From NCBI GenBank assembly GCA_018697195.1, contig JAGMWU010000063.1:1-64000 (forward strand): a DNA stretch of 64,000 nt, read 5' to 3'. Within the stretch, counting starts at the first letter, position 1. Every line of letters starts with the position of its first letter. Origin of the DNA: Certhia americana. Its lineage: Eukaryota; Chordata; Aves; Passeriformes; Certhiidae. Made by a program: the position numbers and the translations under genes. Below the pieces are notes generated by a model, which did no database searches, was not told the origin of the DNA, and saw nothing but the letters and a program-made list of their open reading frames with translations. This document shows, one piece after another, positions 45,641 to 58,639 of the stretch.

Positions 45641-48295
45641 TATTTATCCAGGATGACTTTGACGTTCAGGCCTGAGTCAACAGCACATCTTGAGAGACTG
45701 ACAGCTTCCCTGTGGCTGCCTGGACTTTGGTGGCACTTCCCCAGGCTGCTGGGGGTGACAGTCCCAGACTCCCCAGAGCAGCACGTGGGAAGTGCCCTCA
45801 TCTCTGTTTTTAGGCCTCTTTTGCAAAATCATTAAAAATATCAAGAAAAAAGCAACCATAGACAAAAAAAAAAAAAAACTGGGGAAAGGAGGACCCCAGT
45901 GCCGTGATTTCCCTGACAAGAACCTGATGTGACAGAGCTCGGCATGCTGAGCATAATTGGCAGCCTCTGCCCAGGAGAAGCCCATGGACAAACTTACTCC
46001 AGGATGTGAAGATGCCCCATCCCTGAGCCTGCGGGTCCCCATGGTGGGGGGTGAATGGGGACCGTGGCTCCGGCGTGGCAGCCGTGGGGAACATCAGCCT
46101 TCACCTGAGTAATGAGACAAAACCCAGGGAAAATACACATGAAAAGGAAGGCAAAGAGAAACTCTTAGGAAATAAGATCAAAGTCCTGCCTTCAAAAACG
46201 TTGTCCTGCAGCTACGAAGAAACCCAGATTGCCCTAATTGCCGCAGCCGTGTGCAGTGCTTGGCACAGTGCTGGAGTGGGGGACGGGCTGGGGGGACCTA
46301 GAAGTCCCCAAATGGGAGGGACAGGAATACAATGGGGGTACACTGGCCTTGCTGGTTCTATTTTTGGAGTACTCCTGTTCCTGCTCCCACAGGCCCATGC
46401 AGCTCAGCAGTGGTGTCTGAATGAGAACTGTGGTGTGGGTCCTCATGGGAAGGAGCAGAGGGAAGCTGCTGGCTTGGGACACATCACACATTGCACTTAA
46501 TACAATTGTTTTAATATTTATTATATAAATATGGTATTTTGTTAATATCGTTCCCACTAGACATTTGAAAGAGAAATATTGAATAAACTGATGGCCAGCT
46601 GCTTGGACACAGACTGTTGGTTTATGCAGGGCAAATGGTTACAGAGAAGGAGCTGCACAGGAGAAAAAATGTCTCTCTTTTGGAAAACTGCAAAGAAACT
46701 GGAACTGAGGCTCTCCCAGGCTCCAAGAGCAACTTCTGGAAGAAGCAATGGAGCAGAGGGAACTCCAGTCATGAAGTGCTGGGGGCCAAGGGGTGCCCAG
46801 GTGTGCTGGGTGCTCTGGGCACAGGAGAGCCGCTGTCCTGGGCTGGCCCTTGCCAGCTCCCCATTTATTGCCATGTTCAGGGCACAGAGTGGCTCTGCAG
46901 GCAGACACTGCTGCCTTTCCATGGTGCAGGGGTGGATAAGCCAGCAACATTCCCTCCTCTCACCCTTTTTCAGCAGTTGCTCACCATCATTCTCTCTGCA
47001 AGTCCCATAGCACCCCGGTCCTACAGCTGAGGGGACATGGGGGGCTGGGAGTCACATCCTTAAACCAACCTGACCCCAGTAATGGGTGCAGAGCGCCCAG
47101 GTCCTCCACTACGATGCAGGGAAGCAGCTGGCTGGCCCTTTAAAGCCTTTTTTTTCCCCTCTCTTGTTAAAAGATGTCTGGGAGGGGAGCTGCCAATCTG
47201 AAAAATGATCCTTCCTTTTTTCCATTTTCTTCCTTCTCTCCTTCTAGCTCATGCTCATCTGTTCAGGTGAACCGCAGGCACATTCATTAAATCTCTGTCT
47301 TTGACACCTCAGCTGCTTTGGAGCCCTGGGCTGCTCTTTCTCTTTTCTTTCCATGTTTTTTTCCTGTTCCCCATATCTGAGCCCGCCTGATCAGCACACT
47401 AAGGCAGTGAGAGTGAGCTGCAGAATCGTTAACGAAGCACGACTCTCCTGGTGAGGTGCTGAGTGGCTGGGTTTGGAGAGGGTGCTGGGGGCACCTGCTG
47501 TCCCTGCTCATGGACAGGGAGCACCAAAGCACTGTGAGGTGCCACCACTGGCACTAGGGTGGCACAGAGGGACATGAGCATGGTGACAACACAGCCTGCA
47601 CCCAGCCAGTGCCCCAGGGCTGCGGCCGGCAGCCAAGGGCTTGGCTCGCTCCGCTGTCCTCAGTCTCACTAAATCCTGTTACTCCATGAAGGAATGCCTT
47701 CCCTGCTCCCCAGTCCCCCCTGGGTTCCCCAGATCTTCCTAGGGCTCACTCTCATGCACCGATTCCTTGCCTGTCCTGCAAGTCCCATCCTGACAGGAAG
47801 GCACCCATGGCTCATCTTGCCCCATATTTGCTGCTGGGCAAAGACAGACAGAGCCCATCTCCAGCAGTTGCCTCTGGATCAGCTTCTGATGTTGAGTGGG
47901 GCTGGAGGAAAGAGATAACCTGCCTGGCTGCCACCAGGAAGGATTTGGCCTCGGCTGTGCTGACCCCTGGCTGGGTACCTGCTGACTGCTCCCAGCCCTG
48001 GAAGCCGCAGAATTGAGCAGTGAAGGTGATGGGGGATGAGGTGCTCTCCATGGCCTCTGCTCGTGGGTTCAGAACAAAGGGGTAAGAGCAGAAAGGATCC
48101 TTTTGGTAGCAGAGCCCTGGCAACGAGGAGGAGGGCAGAAGGACTAGGGCTGGACCCAGCACCTCAGGAAAGCACGGATCTGAATCCCACCTCTCTGCAG
48201 TGCTTGCACCCAGGCAGAGCAGTATGTCCTGTGGGAAGGGACAGCCTGGTGTGGAGAACAGGGCCGAGCAGCGAGTGGCTCCAGGAGGCTTAGAA
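45641..48295. other. Intergenic DNA, nothing recognised
   Basis: Mixed composition with A/T patches at 45825-45880 (a 15-base A run) and 46495-46580. No gene, RNA or repeat family recognised. Confidence 0.4.
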
Positions 48296-48620
48296 GGACT
48301 GGGACTGTAAAGCTGCGAATTCCTGCAGAGTTTTGTTAGCGGGATCGGCGCACAGCCTGGTGCCCTGCTCTGAATTAATTATCCGCTGACACGATTTCGC
48401 TTCTTTCCCTTTGTGTTATTTTAATTAACAGAGATCTCCTCCAAGCAAGCCAGCTGTCATGTAAATTGTAAAACTGTCAGCATGTACAGGAACTTAACAG
48501 GGACTGGAAGAAAGCCTTGCACAAAGGGATGTGCTACTTTCCCTTTTTGGTTTTCCTTCTCTTTTTTTAAAAATCTGGCACATTTTTAAAGTTAAAAAAA
48601 AGTGCAAAGACTAAGGTGGG
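48296..48620. promoter_or_regulatory. Candidate conserved noncoding element
   Basis: Holds TGAATTAATTATCCGCTGAC (from 48371), a TTATTTTAATTAACAGAG stretch, and GCTGTCATGTAAATTGTAAA with two TGTCA cores of TALE-homeodomain (Meis/Pbx) type. The island is sharply AT-rich between GC-rich flanks. Confidence 0.4.
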
Positions 48621-49635
48621 GCAACAGATGGAGAAAGCCCAGCATTTACTTTAGATCCATTTCTTGAGGCAGAGGTGCAGGACAGAGGTGTTCTTAAGTA
48701 CTTTGGATCAGGATTGTCTTCTTGCACATCCCTGTAGCCTGGGCATTCCTCCCAGTTCCCCTCCCCTCCATCCATACAGGCTGCAGGTGGAATGAAACCT
48801 ACCACAGGTTTTGCCCAGCATTAAGCTGGGCAAAAGGAGACATCTGTGGCTTGGATATAATTAATGTGGTCTTGTCCATTGCAGATTTCACCCGCATTCA
48901 TCCTGAGCTTGATGAACCCCTGTGTGCTGACAACCAGCTGTAGGGCTGGCTCCAGCTCTTCTCCTGCATCACCTAGGCTTGCGATTTTTAACTATGGGCT
49001 GAAATCAGCCAGTTCTTCCCAAGATCAGACTTTGCAAACAAGCAAAACCGTGCTAATGGGCCCCATATGTCATTGGTTAAAAGCCGCTCCAGCAGCAAGA
49101 GCAGCAGATGCAGAACGGAACACGCAGAGCCGGAGGTATGGTGGGAGTTCATGCAAGGATACTCCGTGGACATCCCATCTCCCCTGAATGCAGGCAGAAG
49201 CCTGTGATGACCCTGCAGCGATCAATTAATAAATGTTTAGGCAAGTCAATGAAGGTTAGTAAGGCCCCAGCTCAACGGGAAGCTCAGGGAACACAGTGGG
49301 AAGCGGAGATGCTCCTTAGCAGTGGATGGCAGCAGGACACCAAGGGTGGGATGTGTTGGGGCAGCCAGGGGTCTCTGGACTTGGTGGGACCTCACAAAGC
49401 TGTGAGGCAGGAGGGATGCTCACCAGACCAGCAGAGGCACGCCCATTTTTGTAAGAAATTTTATGTTTTTCTCCCTGCCTGATGTTGGGAGAAGATCAAC
49501 AGCCTGGGGAGGGCCTGGATTTTCTACAGCGTGATTTTCAGTGCATGTCTCATCCTTACAATGTACAGACCTGGGCTATGTCTGGATGAGGACTGAGCTA
49601 CTTTATTCTGTTTCTTCCCCCCCTCATCACAAATT
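48621..49635. other. Intergenic DNA, nothing firm
   Basis: No gene or repeat recognised. Short AT patches occur near 48856-48870 (GGATATAATTAATG) and 49220-49250. Confidence 0.4.
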
Positions 49636-50145
49636 GTTTTTGTTGCCCTTTAAGAACAAAGCTAAAAGATTCTAAACCACATTTTGGTAAAGAAGGACGG
49701 ATTTTCTTCCCCAGCAGCAGCCAGCGATAAAAGCCTGGAGACAGCTGAGCAAGCTACAGCATCACAGCCCAAATACTGAGCTTATCCGATAAGCACAGCC
49801 GGGCTGTGAGGGCTCCAGCCTGATGCCGAGGGTTCCACAATGAGGCCAGGGGCTGGGATATGCCAATCGCATATGGAGGTTCCCTCTCAGCCCTGTTTGC
49901 ATGCCAGGCATGCTGCTTGTCCACTGAAACAAATGACCTTGAGCAGCGCTGCAGGTCAATAAAATAATTTGTTAACTGATCCATCTTCTGTGGCAAACAG
50001 ATGAATCAACTCCAGCTCCCTGGGCTGTTTTATGTACGGATGGGAGAGCCGTGAAGTTAAAATAACGTGTGTGGCCACATCCATCTCCGTGCAATGAAAG
50101 GATGGCTCCGAGTGAATAAAGCTGTGTGTTTCTAAATAGGAAAAA
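49636..50145. promoter_or_regulatory. Candidate regulatory element with palindromic GATA site
   Basis: Contains a perfect 7-bp inverted repeat GCTTATC-C-GATAAGC at 49780-49794, that is, two GATA sites facing each other with a 1-bp spacer. Nearby are CCAGCGATAAAAGCC and GTCAATAAAATAATTTG. Paired GATA sites of this kind bind GATA factors strongly; activity is inferred. Confidence 0.42.
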
Positions 50146-53100
50146 AAACATCTCTGCATCTCCTGACGCTTGACTTGGTGAGATGGGTGCTGTTCCCCAG
50201 GACAATGTGGCCCAGGCCACACTCTGTCTTAGTGGAGCATTGTGTCCCCTTGTTCCTGCTTTCCACGTCTCCTCCAGAGGTTCTGCTGCCCTGATGTGTT
50301 CCTGATGGCCCCTTCAGCTCCCAGACAATCCTTGGCCATCCTGTCCTTGCTGCCACCTCATTTCTCCACAAGGAATGGACCAAAGACTCCAGTTCCAACC
50401 ACAAAGGGCACTCACAGCTGGGAGCTGGAGTACAGTGGGAAACAAGCTCGGTTTTTACCTGTCTCCAGTGCAGCAAAGCACTAAAAGCAATTAAGAAACG
50501 GTCATTTCCATCCTGGCAACACAACCCCCAGCAGCACTGGCAGAGGGTGGGCAGGAGCTGGAGCCACTGGGGCTGGTGCACATGGTCCGGCTGCATCTGT
50601 CTGAGAGTGCAGCGAACTGGGGCATTCGGAGGGAGCAGAAAGGCCCGAGGCAGCCTGTGCTCACTGAGCCCCTAATCACAGCGAGGTGATTAATGCCCTT
50701 CTGCTCCCGTGTGCTGCTGCTCTGTTCTGTGCTCCCCTCGCTCAGCCCTGCTGCCTCGGCAGGTCCCACACCAGTGGGCACCTGACACTTGGTTTTGCAG
50801 GGATAGTGCTCGGTTTGCCTGGTGCTGAAAGCAGGGATGGAGCTGGCAGTGGTGGGAAAGGGCAGAGCAGAGCAAAACCAAGGTTTCATCTTTGGCTGTG
50901 ATAGTCTTTGAATTATTGTCTATTCTCAGGAAAGGGTTTTTATCACCTTGTCTCCCATAGCTTCCCAGCACTGTGTCTCTCAAGGGCTAGCATATTTCAG
51001 GAATCCCAGGGTTGAGACTCAGACCTGGCTGCTGCCTCATGCAGCCTCGGACAGGCTGGAACTGCCCCATATCCATCTCTTTGAAGATCACTCTGATGAG
51101 TACTTTGCTGTTGGTTTTAGGCTGGTGCAATGCAAGCAGGGTCTGGGAGCAGGAGATAGCCCAGATTTAAGCTCAAGGCCTCCCCAGGGAGTGGCATTCT
51201 AGGTTTCAATGCTGAGGTAGAGGTTGCTGGGGTTAAAAATTCCCTGTGCCCTGCTGCTCTACATGCTTATTTTCCAAATTCTTTATTAAAATTGCTGGTA
51301 CAAACACAATTTTGTAGGGGGTTCCTGCAGTCCTTGCAAGCAGGAGGAGGGTACTGGTGAGTTCCTCATGACAGACATAAGCCTGGTGCCCAAACTCCTC
51401 CTCTGACAGCTGGAGCACAGAGCTGGAAGCAGAAGGGGGGAGTCCTGGAGCCCAGCACTTGCTGATCTCAACACTGCATTCTGCTGCAGCATGGACACTT
51501 TCCTGGGGGATGCAGGTGGAATGTGTCCCTGTCTGCTCTCCCATAGTGGGGTGGCTTACCTGGCTATGCTCCTCTGGCTTCTCCCCACAGGTTAACAGGG
51601 CTAGGCACAGCTCAGTCAGGTTAGGCACAGTTCAGCCAGGTCAGGCACAGCTCAGCAGCAGCAAATGTCAGTGAGCAGGAGAAAGCGGCTGTGCTCATTC
51701 CCAGGAGGAGAGAGGTCACGGTTTGCCTGTCCCAGAGGTTAACAAACCTTGCACAGCCACCCTAAGGGCACAGGAGCTGCTTTAGCTGAACACCAGAGAT
51801 AAAAGAGCTGCTCAGAGGACTCAGAAAAATAGGATCCCTTCCACAGGGCCACAAGAAACACCTCGTGCCCCAGCAGCATCACACTGTGCTCCTCTTCCTT
51901 GACCACATAAGGGGCAAAGCTCTCTCCGAGCCAGGATTGCTGCAGGGCACTTCCTGCGAGCCATTAAAGCACGCTGGGTAATTAATACCTTCCATGCATG
52001 CAGAAAAATGAAAGGCAGGTGGAAGGAGGAGGGGAGCAAGGAGGAGGCAACTCTTTTTTGAAGGCTGTCGGGGTGGTTTTCCTTTGGCAAGTTTGCTATA
52101 ATTTGGAAGCTCCTGCACGCTGCAGCGTTCACACTTCTCACGTTATTCACAGCCTGATTCCAGCCAGCACCACGACACTGTCAGACTGTGCAGGATCTGT
52201 GCTGCCTGCTGGAGCAGCTGTCCTCCTCATCATCCCTTGGGAGTGCTGCAGGATGAGCTGAGGCTGCCCCACACTCTAGGCTCAGCACTCAGCCAGTTTC
52301 TCCAAACCCCTCCATAGCTGACAGTTACAGGAAAGGCCCCTCTGTACGAAAGAAAGGTCCATTTCAGCACCTTAAATACAGTTTCTTAACAAACAAAATG
52401 TTTATTTTCTGAATAATAATGGTAATAAAAGAATTCCAGCCTTGGGGCATGTGGTAGGATGGCTGCAAGCTCATTGGAGCGTGTGTCCATTACTGTCCAT
52501 GCTCCAGACCCTGGCGCTTTATTCCGGGAGAGTGACTGACAGACCCTGATCAATGCTGATTTGGGTCTTAAATAAACACACTGGCCCTGGTTTGCTGCAA
52601 AGAGCGAGGTGTCGGGATCTGGCTGACCAGCAGAGAGAGGCAAACTTTGCTAAATGGGCATTTCTTAGCAATATTTCCCTTTTTTGCAATTTATTTCCCT
52701 TCTCTTTGCACTATGCCATGGGAGCTGAGCAGAAGCTGGGATAGGGCTGTCAGGAAGTTTTCAGAACAGAGTTATTTTGCATTTTACTCCTTAACTCATG
52801 TCTTCCATAGACAGAAAAATAGAGTTCAAATATTCAAACAGAATTGTGCTGCTAAGAACCACCAGATCTCGCTGGTGCCTGATCAGACCATCAAGCAGGG
52901 AAAGGTGCTTCAGTGCCGACAGCTGCTGTCAAGAGAAAAGCCCTTTGATAATTTGCTGAGCTGTGGCAATTCACATCTACAAGAGCTGTAGAGCTCCAAG
53001 GAATCCCGAGATTCTTGGAAATGTTTTTCACTAGCATCATGTAGGGCTTAAAATTACTGGAAATGGCACTTGAGAGTTCAGTGACTCAGGCTGCTACAGT

Positions 53101-55440
53101 TTGGAAAATATAACTGAGGTAATTTTTTTCACCCTTTGAGCATGATTTTGTCAAATCCAACACTTCCCCAATGCCCATTTCTCCTTTACTGCCATGTCAG
53201 GCATCAATATTGAAACAGTAGCAGATAGATTGCTGCTGCAACACCCCAAACACTTCTGTGCACCCATGTTCTGATGGCTCCCCGTGGGGTGACTCTGTTA
53301 TCTCCTCATCTCTGACCCTGTGTGCCAGCAGATTCCAGCCTGGGCAGAAATGAAGGTCACAAGTTACTGAGCCAGTCTGGGAAAGAAATTCCAGGAGAGC
53401 AGATCGGGATTGTTTTAATTAAAGGAAAGAGGCAGGGGAGGGGGGGCATAGCAACACTCAAGCAATCAAACAACATTTTTCCCTCATGAAGATGAACAGT
53501 TTGAGGTAAGATTAAGATGGCTGAAATTGTCTTTTTAAAGGAATGTAAAAATGTGGATGATTGACAAATAAAGGGCATTTTCCTTGAATTTAAATATGCT
53601 CCTAGTTTGTGCAGAATATGTTAATTTATACATTGCCTAAATAGCCAGTAGCTATTGTCTGTAAAACCACATCAGATCAGGGCAGCAGGGCAGTTAATGT
53701 ACTGGCTGGATGTTATGGCTGGTCAGTGAAGCGATCCGAGCTTCCTTCCACTGGCTCCCAACCCCTAAATGGAATAGCTGAGCTGTAAAAAACTGCCAGG
53801 GGCATAAACTGAAGTTCATTCTGTCAGCCTTGAATAGGACAAGGCTCTCCTTCCCACAAAGACCCGTCCATATCCTCAGCCCCAGCCTAGCTCCTGCTCC
53901 TCTGTGACCCCAGAGCTGTTCTTCTTCTTCGGGTGAGCCTTCCAAGCCCCTGTGCTCTCCACAGGGATGATTTCTTGAGGAACATACAGCCCACCCCAGG
54001 AGCTATTCACAGCTTTACAGCACCTTCCCCTGACCTTGTGCTACCCCCCATGACTCAGTTTCCCCAGTTGCAGGCTCTCTCAGACCCTCCAGTCCAGCTC
54101 TCCTGGGACTTTGGTCACATCTCCTGTCTCCCAAGGTCCCACGGCAGCTCTCAGCCTCTCCAAAAAGTCCTGCTCTTCTCCTGCCATGCCATGACCTGCC
54201 CTGGGATTCTCAGCTGGACCTCCTGAGTAGCCTTGGGACCCCAGCTGGATTTTTAACCCTGACATTTGGCAACCTCTGCTCTAAACAGGTCCTGAGAGTG
54301 ACCCATCCATGCCTGACCTGCCTCCTCCTCTGCCTTCATGTGTAGCCATGACTTGGTCTGGTCTCTGGAGCGATTTTTAATGCAGAGAGGCTTCTAATTA
54401 ACAAGATTCTGAAGTAATTAAAACAATCTGATTTAGATCTCTCCATGAATGCTCACAAGGGCAATGCTGCTTCCCTGGGGTCCTTGGGAGCCTCCACTCA
54501 CTTCACAAATCACACCCTAGGGGCTGTTGTGTCTTCAGGAACAGGTCTGGGGTGTCCCCTTAAAGGCTACCAGGTCCTGGAAGATTTTTGTCCAAAGGAC
54601 CAAATGATCAGCATGGAAACCCAGACTCCACAGACTCCAGGGCCATGGCTTCCTGGGTCCTCCATTCTCTTCTGGGACAAAGCTGCTGTCTCCATAGGTA
54701 ACTCCTAAGGAGAAACAGTCGTCTCCTGTGTCAGCCCAAACCCAGCAACATTACAGACCATTCTCATTCAAGAAAGGCCCATCCTCTGCATTCCCAATGC
54801 ATTCTCAAAGATCAGTCTGGATTAAGTTTAGAGTGATTTGATAAGTAGCTATAATACTGCTGCCTTGCCCCTAATTATTTTCAATATAATTACGTACCCT
54901 CAAGAAACCTTTTAAATAGCACAGTCTCCTCAGCGCTCTGGTCCAAGGGATTCATTTGTCTCAGGAAAGAAATATTCTTGGGGATGAATCCTTCATTAGT
55001 TTTTCCTGGAGAGACTCCTGCTTAAGTCAGAGGGGTATGTGTGTCCCATAGGAACATGTGGAGCTGTGCCTGCCTGGGCAGTACCCACCATAGGAAAATT
55101 TTACAAGCCACTTGGAATTTGGCTTCTTGGCAGCATAAAGCATTTGTCAGAGAACAAATGGAAGTCTGCTCGAAAGTATCAGTGAAAGACTCTGAGTTTC
55201 ATTGTCTTTTATCAGCTTCTTACACCTCCTTCTCTGAGTCTTAAACCCACACAAGTGATGCAGCTTTGGTGTGTGAAGGACAAAGAGGGAAGAACTCAGT
55301 CTGGCATTATACTGTGTGAGCAGGTGCCAATTCAAAAACACATAACCTTCATATCATGTGGTGCCCTGCACCACCTGGAAGTTAAAAAACTGGGATGGAC
55401 GCAAGGCCGCAGTGTGTTTGGAAGGAAAGAATTAAATGCA
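50146..55440. other. Intergenic DNA, mostly nothing recognised
   Basis: No gene found. AT-rich patches with homeodomain cores lie at 52380-52600, 54375-54450 (TCTAATTAACAAG, AAGTAATTAAAAC) and 54825-54910 (CCCTAATTATTTTC). A 20-bp tandem repeat lies at 51603-51660. Confidence 0.4.
51603..51660. repeat. Three-copy 20-bp tandem repeat
   Basis: Unit AGGCACAGYTCAGYCAGGTY occurs at 51603, 51623 and 51643 (the last copy partial). Confidence 0.85.
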
Positions 55441-55459
55441 TACCATTGCAATTATTTAT

Positions 55460-55484
55460 ATGTATGTATGTATGTATGTATGTG
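55460..55484. repeat. TGTA tetranucleotide microsatellite
   Basis: About five tandem TGTA/TATG units, followed by AT-rich sequence that begins copy 1 of the near-duplicate. Confidence 0.9.
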
Positions 55485-55493
55485 TATATAATA

Positions 55494-55603
55494 TGTAAAT
55501 TTATACTTATATTATTATATTTACGTAATAAGTTTTCAGGTGGTCCATTGTTTTCTAAGCAAAATTGAGTTTTCATTCAGAGCGTGCTCAGGTGGTTATC
55601 TTG

Positions 55604-55634
<31 letters not shown>

Positions 55635-55741
55635 ATTTATACTTATATTATTTATATTTACGTAAATAAGTTTTCAGGTGGTCCATTGTTTTTCTAAGCA
55701 AATTGAGTTTTCATTCAGAGTGTGCTCAGGTGGGATCTTGT
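55494..55741 (+). repeat. Direct tandem duplicate of 111-113 bp flanking a TA microsatellite
   Basis: Copy 1 (55494-55604) and copy 2 (55629-55741) are almost identical, from TGTAAATTTATACTTATATT to ATCTTGT. They are separated by about 24 bp of TA repeat. Most differences are one- or two-base indels in short homopolymers. This is either a young tandem duplication or an assembly false duplication. Confidence 0.93.
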
Positions 55742-55744
55742 CTG

Positions 55745-56485
55745 TGGTACCCACATGGAATTTCCTATTAAAAAAGATTCCCTTGATTGGATTCTCCACT
55801 GTCCCCGTTACCTGCTGCCCTCCTGTCCCACGGCTGGCAGCGTGTCCAGAGTCTGGGGTTTCTGTGCCCACAGCTGTGGGATGGGATTTCTGTACATGCT
55901 CACATACCCAGGATAGGATCCCAGCCCAGATCTATTCTGATGGACTCCTGCTTTCCATGTTCAAGCCCATGGGATGCTCAAAGCACGATTCAGTTTGTGG
56001 GTTTTCAGCAGCTCACAATCTTTTAAAGATGAAAAACCTTTATAAATTAATACTTTCCTAGGATCTTGTTTTATTTACTTGCTGGCACAGTGGCTGTGAG
56101 TCCACTTCAATTTTCATCCTGTAGAGACTCTTTTGTGCCTTATAGGATATCCTGAGCACTCCCCCGGATTTAGGGGTTATTGCTGGTGGATGAAGCATCT
56201 GTGTAAATTAACACCTGCATGACCCCCAGGCCAAGGAACAGGACCCATAGCATCCCCAGTCCACATCCCTGAAATCCTTTGGGGAAAAAGATGACTCTTA
56301 CTGGGAAGTGAGAGCCCTGCCCATCCCTCTCTGTGCATTCCCACAGATCTGCATTCCAGACTGTCCCTTCTGCGCACCAGTGTCTGAAAACCAGGGATGG
56401 CTTTCCAAGGAAATTTCCTCACTGAAATAGTTAATGACGACTGATCCCATCCCCCAGTTCTCTCCCCCCAGCTCGCCACCCCTCT
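55745..56485. other. Intergenic DNA, nothing recognised
   Basis: Mixed composition; no gene, RNA or repeat family recognised. Confidence 0.4.
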
Positions 56486-56489
56486 GAAA

Positions 56490-56720
56490 AAAAATCAGAA
56501 TAATAATTAAAAGATGCCTAGAAACGCTCTTGGAAGAGCATAAATTCTGAAGATGAAAGTAAATGATTAAAATAATTAAATACTTCAAGTTGACAAGCAG
56601 AAGCAGAATCTTGCCAACGGACATTTGTCGGTAATTAGTTAATTAATCCTAACACAAATTATAAGCCATAACAAACCAGTCAGGCTGAACGCAGCCGGCT
56701 GTTTGGAATTAAACTTAGAA
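56490..56720. promoter_or_regulatory. Candidate conserved noncoding element
   Basis: A very AT-rich island with AATAATAATTAAAAG, AATGATTAAAATAATTAAA and TAATTAGTTAATTAAT (56632-56647). Seven or more TAAT/ATTA cores fall within about 160 bp, between GC-rich flanks. Confidence 0.42.
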
Positions 56721-58635
56721 AAAGAGAGAGTGAGAGAAAGAAGAAAGAAAAGTTTGGAGATTCTTGCAGATCTGAGGGAAGATGCTGTGCAGGAGCTGGT
56801 GTCCTTCTGGGAAGGGCAGCCAAGACAGGGCTGGGAGTTGGGGTAGAACAGAGCTGTGTTCTCACCTGGCAGGAGCACAGCAGGGTGGGATGCATGGAAT
56901 AGGCAGTACAGGGTGAGATTTGGGATTTCCACCCATTTTCTATAAGTAAATGCAGCGCAAAGGCTTCCCATATCTGTTTCCCACTCTGCCACTGGTACCA
57001 TCATGCACTTGAGAACATCCTTGCCATGGGAATGAGCTGGTCTGGGAAGGTCCACAGGACCTTCAGGTCAACAGGCAAGTGGTGGCATTAATCCAGAGGT
57101 TTCTGGAAGATGTGTGGACCAGCATCTGTGAAAGGCTCAATCCTGGGGTGCTGGGAGGGCAGCCGGTTTGCAACTGCCCATTAACACCCTGGAAAGTGTT
57201 TCTAGGACAGGCTGGAAAAGCAGGGTCAGTGCTTAGGAGCTGGGTCCTGCCAGGGAAGCTCAGTGCAAATGACACCAGGATATGTGTGTGGTCAGCAGGG
57301 ACACAGCATGCGCCTGATGCCATCCAAATTGCTGGGAAGTTGGGGAAGACAGAGTTTTTGTGCAATGGGAAGAGGTTAATGAGCTGCGGGCTGGTTTCTC
57401 ACCTCCGGTCACCTTGGCTCAGGTCCAATTTTCAGCCCTAGATTAAGTGAGGTTGGTGATCCACAGGCATGACACGGTGACTGACAGCTCATCTGCGGCT
57501 GCACTGCTGTGTTCACACGTCCAGCCAGGGATGGGGAGGCACTGAGGGGCCAGGGTTTGCCCATCCTCCAGCACGAAAAAGCTCTGGAGCAGCCAGAGTC
57601 GGTGTTTTGACAAGAGAGGACCTGCACATACCCAGCAAGGGGACACTGCTGGGTGACAGACTGGGCCAAATGACAGCTGGCAATGCAGCTTAAGTGAGAA
57701 ACGGGACATACAGGTTGCAAATGGACTTTTAACAGCATGGAAAAGAAGGCACAAGATGTTTGGAAAGAATAAACCAGATACCAGGGAAGTGTAGCTATCC
57801 CACAGATCCCGCATTAACAGAGGAGTTGTCAGTGACTGATGTGCCACGTCTGGGCATGTATCATGTGAGGGGAAATACTAACATGTGAGTACACATGACC
57901 GTCTCCTGATGTGATTTACATGCAGAGGAGAAAGAGATTACTTACAAGACAATGAGAAATAACACTAAGGAGATGCAGGGCCCAAACTCCCTGAGTTGCC
58001 TGCACAGTGGGTTTCTATTTTCCATCAAACCCATCCAGAGTTCTGCTGAAGAGAAAGTTTCATCTGCATGTGCGTGAGCATGTGTACATGCATGTTCTAA
58101 GTGTTTTGCATTATGTGAGCTCTGACCTTCAGAGGGGAACAGAAGGAATATTTTCCCCCCTGAGGCTAGAGTTGTCAGTGAAATGTCTGTCTTCCTTAAT
58201 AATTTCAATCTGGGTGACAGGGGACAGGGCATTTTGCTCTGAACGAACGTACTGTAAAAACTGTCAGATAGAATTTGTCTCAAGAAGCAACATTTCTATC
58301 CATTCAGGGTCATAATTACAGGCATCTTATGACCTGTGGAGCAGCACATTTTTCTCAACTGAAAAAAGGGAGTCCTAAAATAGGCGGTTTGGTCTTCTGC
58401 AGAGCTTTGGATTGAACCTAAATGGAATCTAACAAACAACGGTGATCTGCAGTAGAATGCTTTCTCCGTGTTTGCTGGCTGCTTTTTTAAAATCCAGAAC
58501 TGTGCACTGAAGTGATGTAGCAGAAAAGAGGGAGAGAAATTGCCATTCACTGGGCTGGAGTAATGGCCTATTTCTCCTATATCCTGCCTCCTAACTGCCT
58601 GACTCTGAATTTCCTCCACTCTGACACTAGCCAGC
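56721..58635. other. Intergenic DNA, nothing recognised
   Basis: No gene or repeat family recognised. A GA-rich patch lies at 56720-56755. Confidence 0.4.
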
Positions 58636-58639
58636 ATCT

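Noticed and set aside
47541..47575. Possible CTCF site at ACTAGGGTGGCAC
   Set aside because: It has one extra base in the AG-to-GGC spacing compared with the core, and poor 5' bases.
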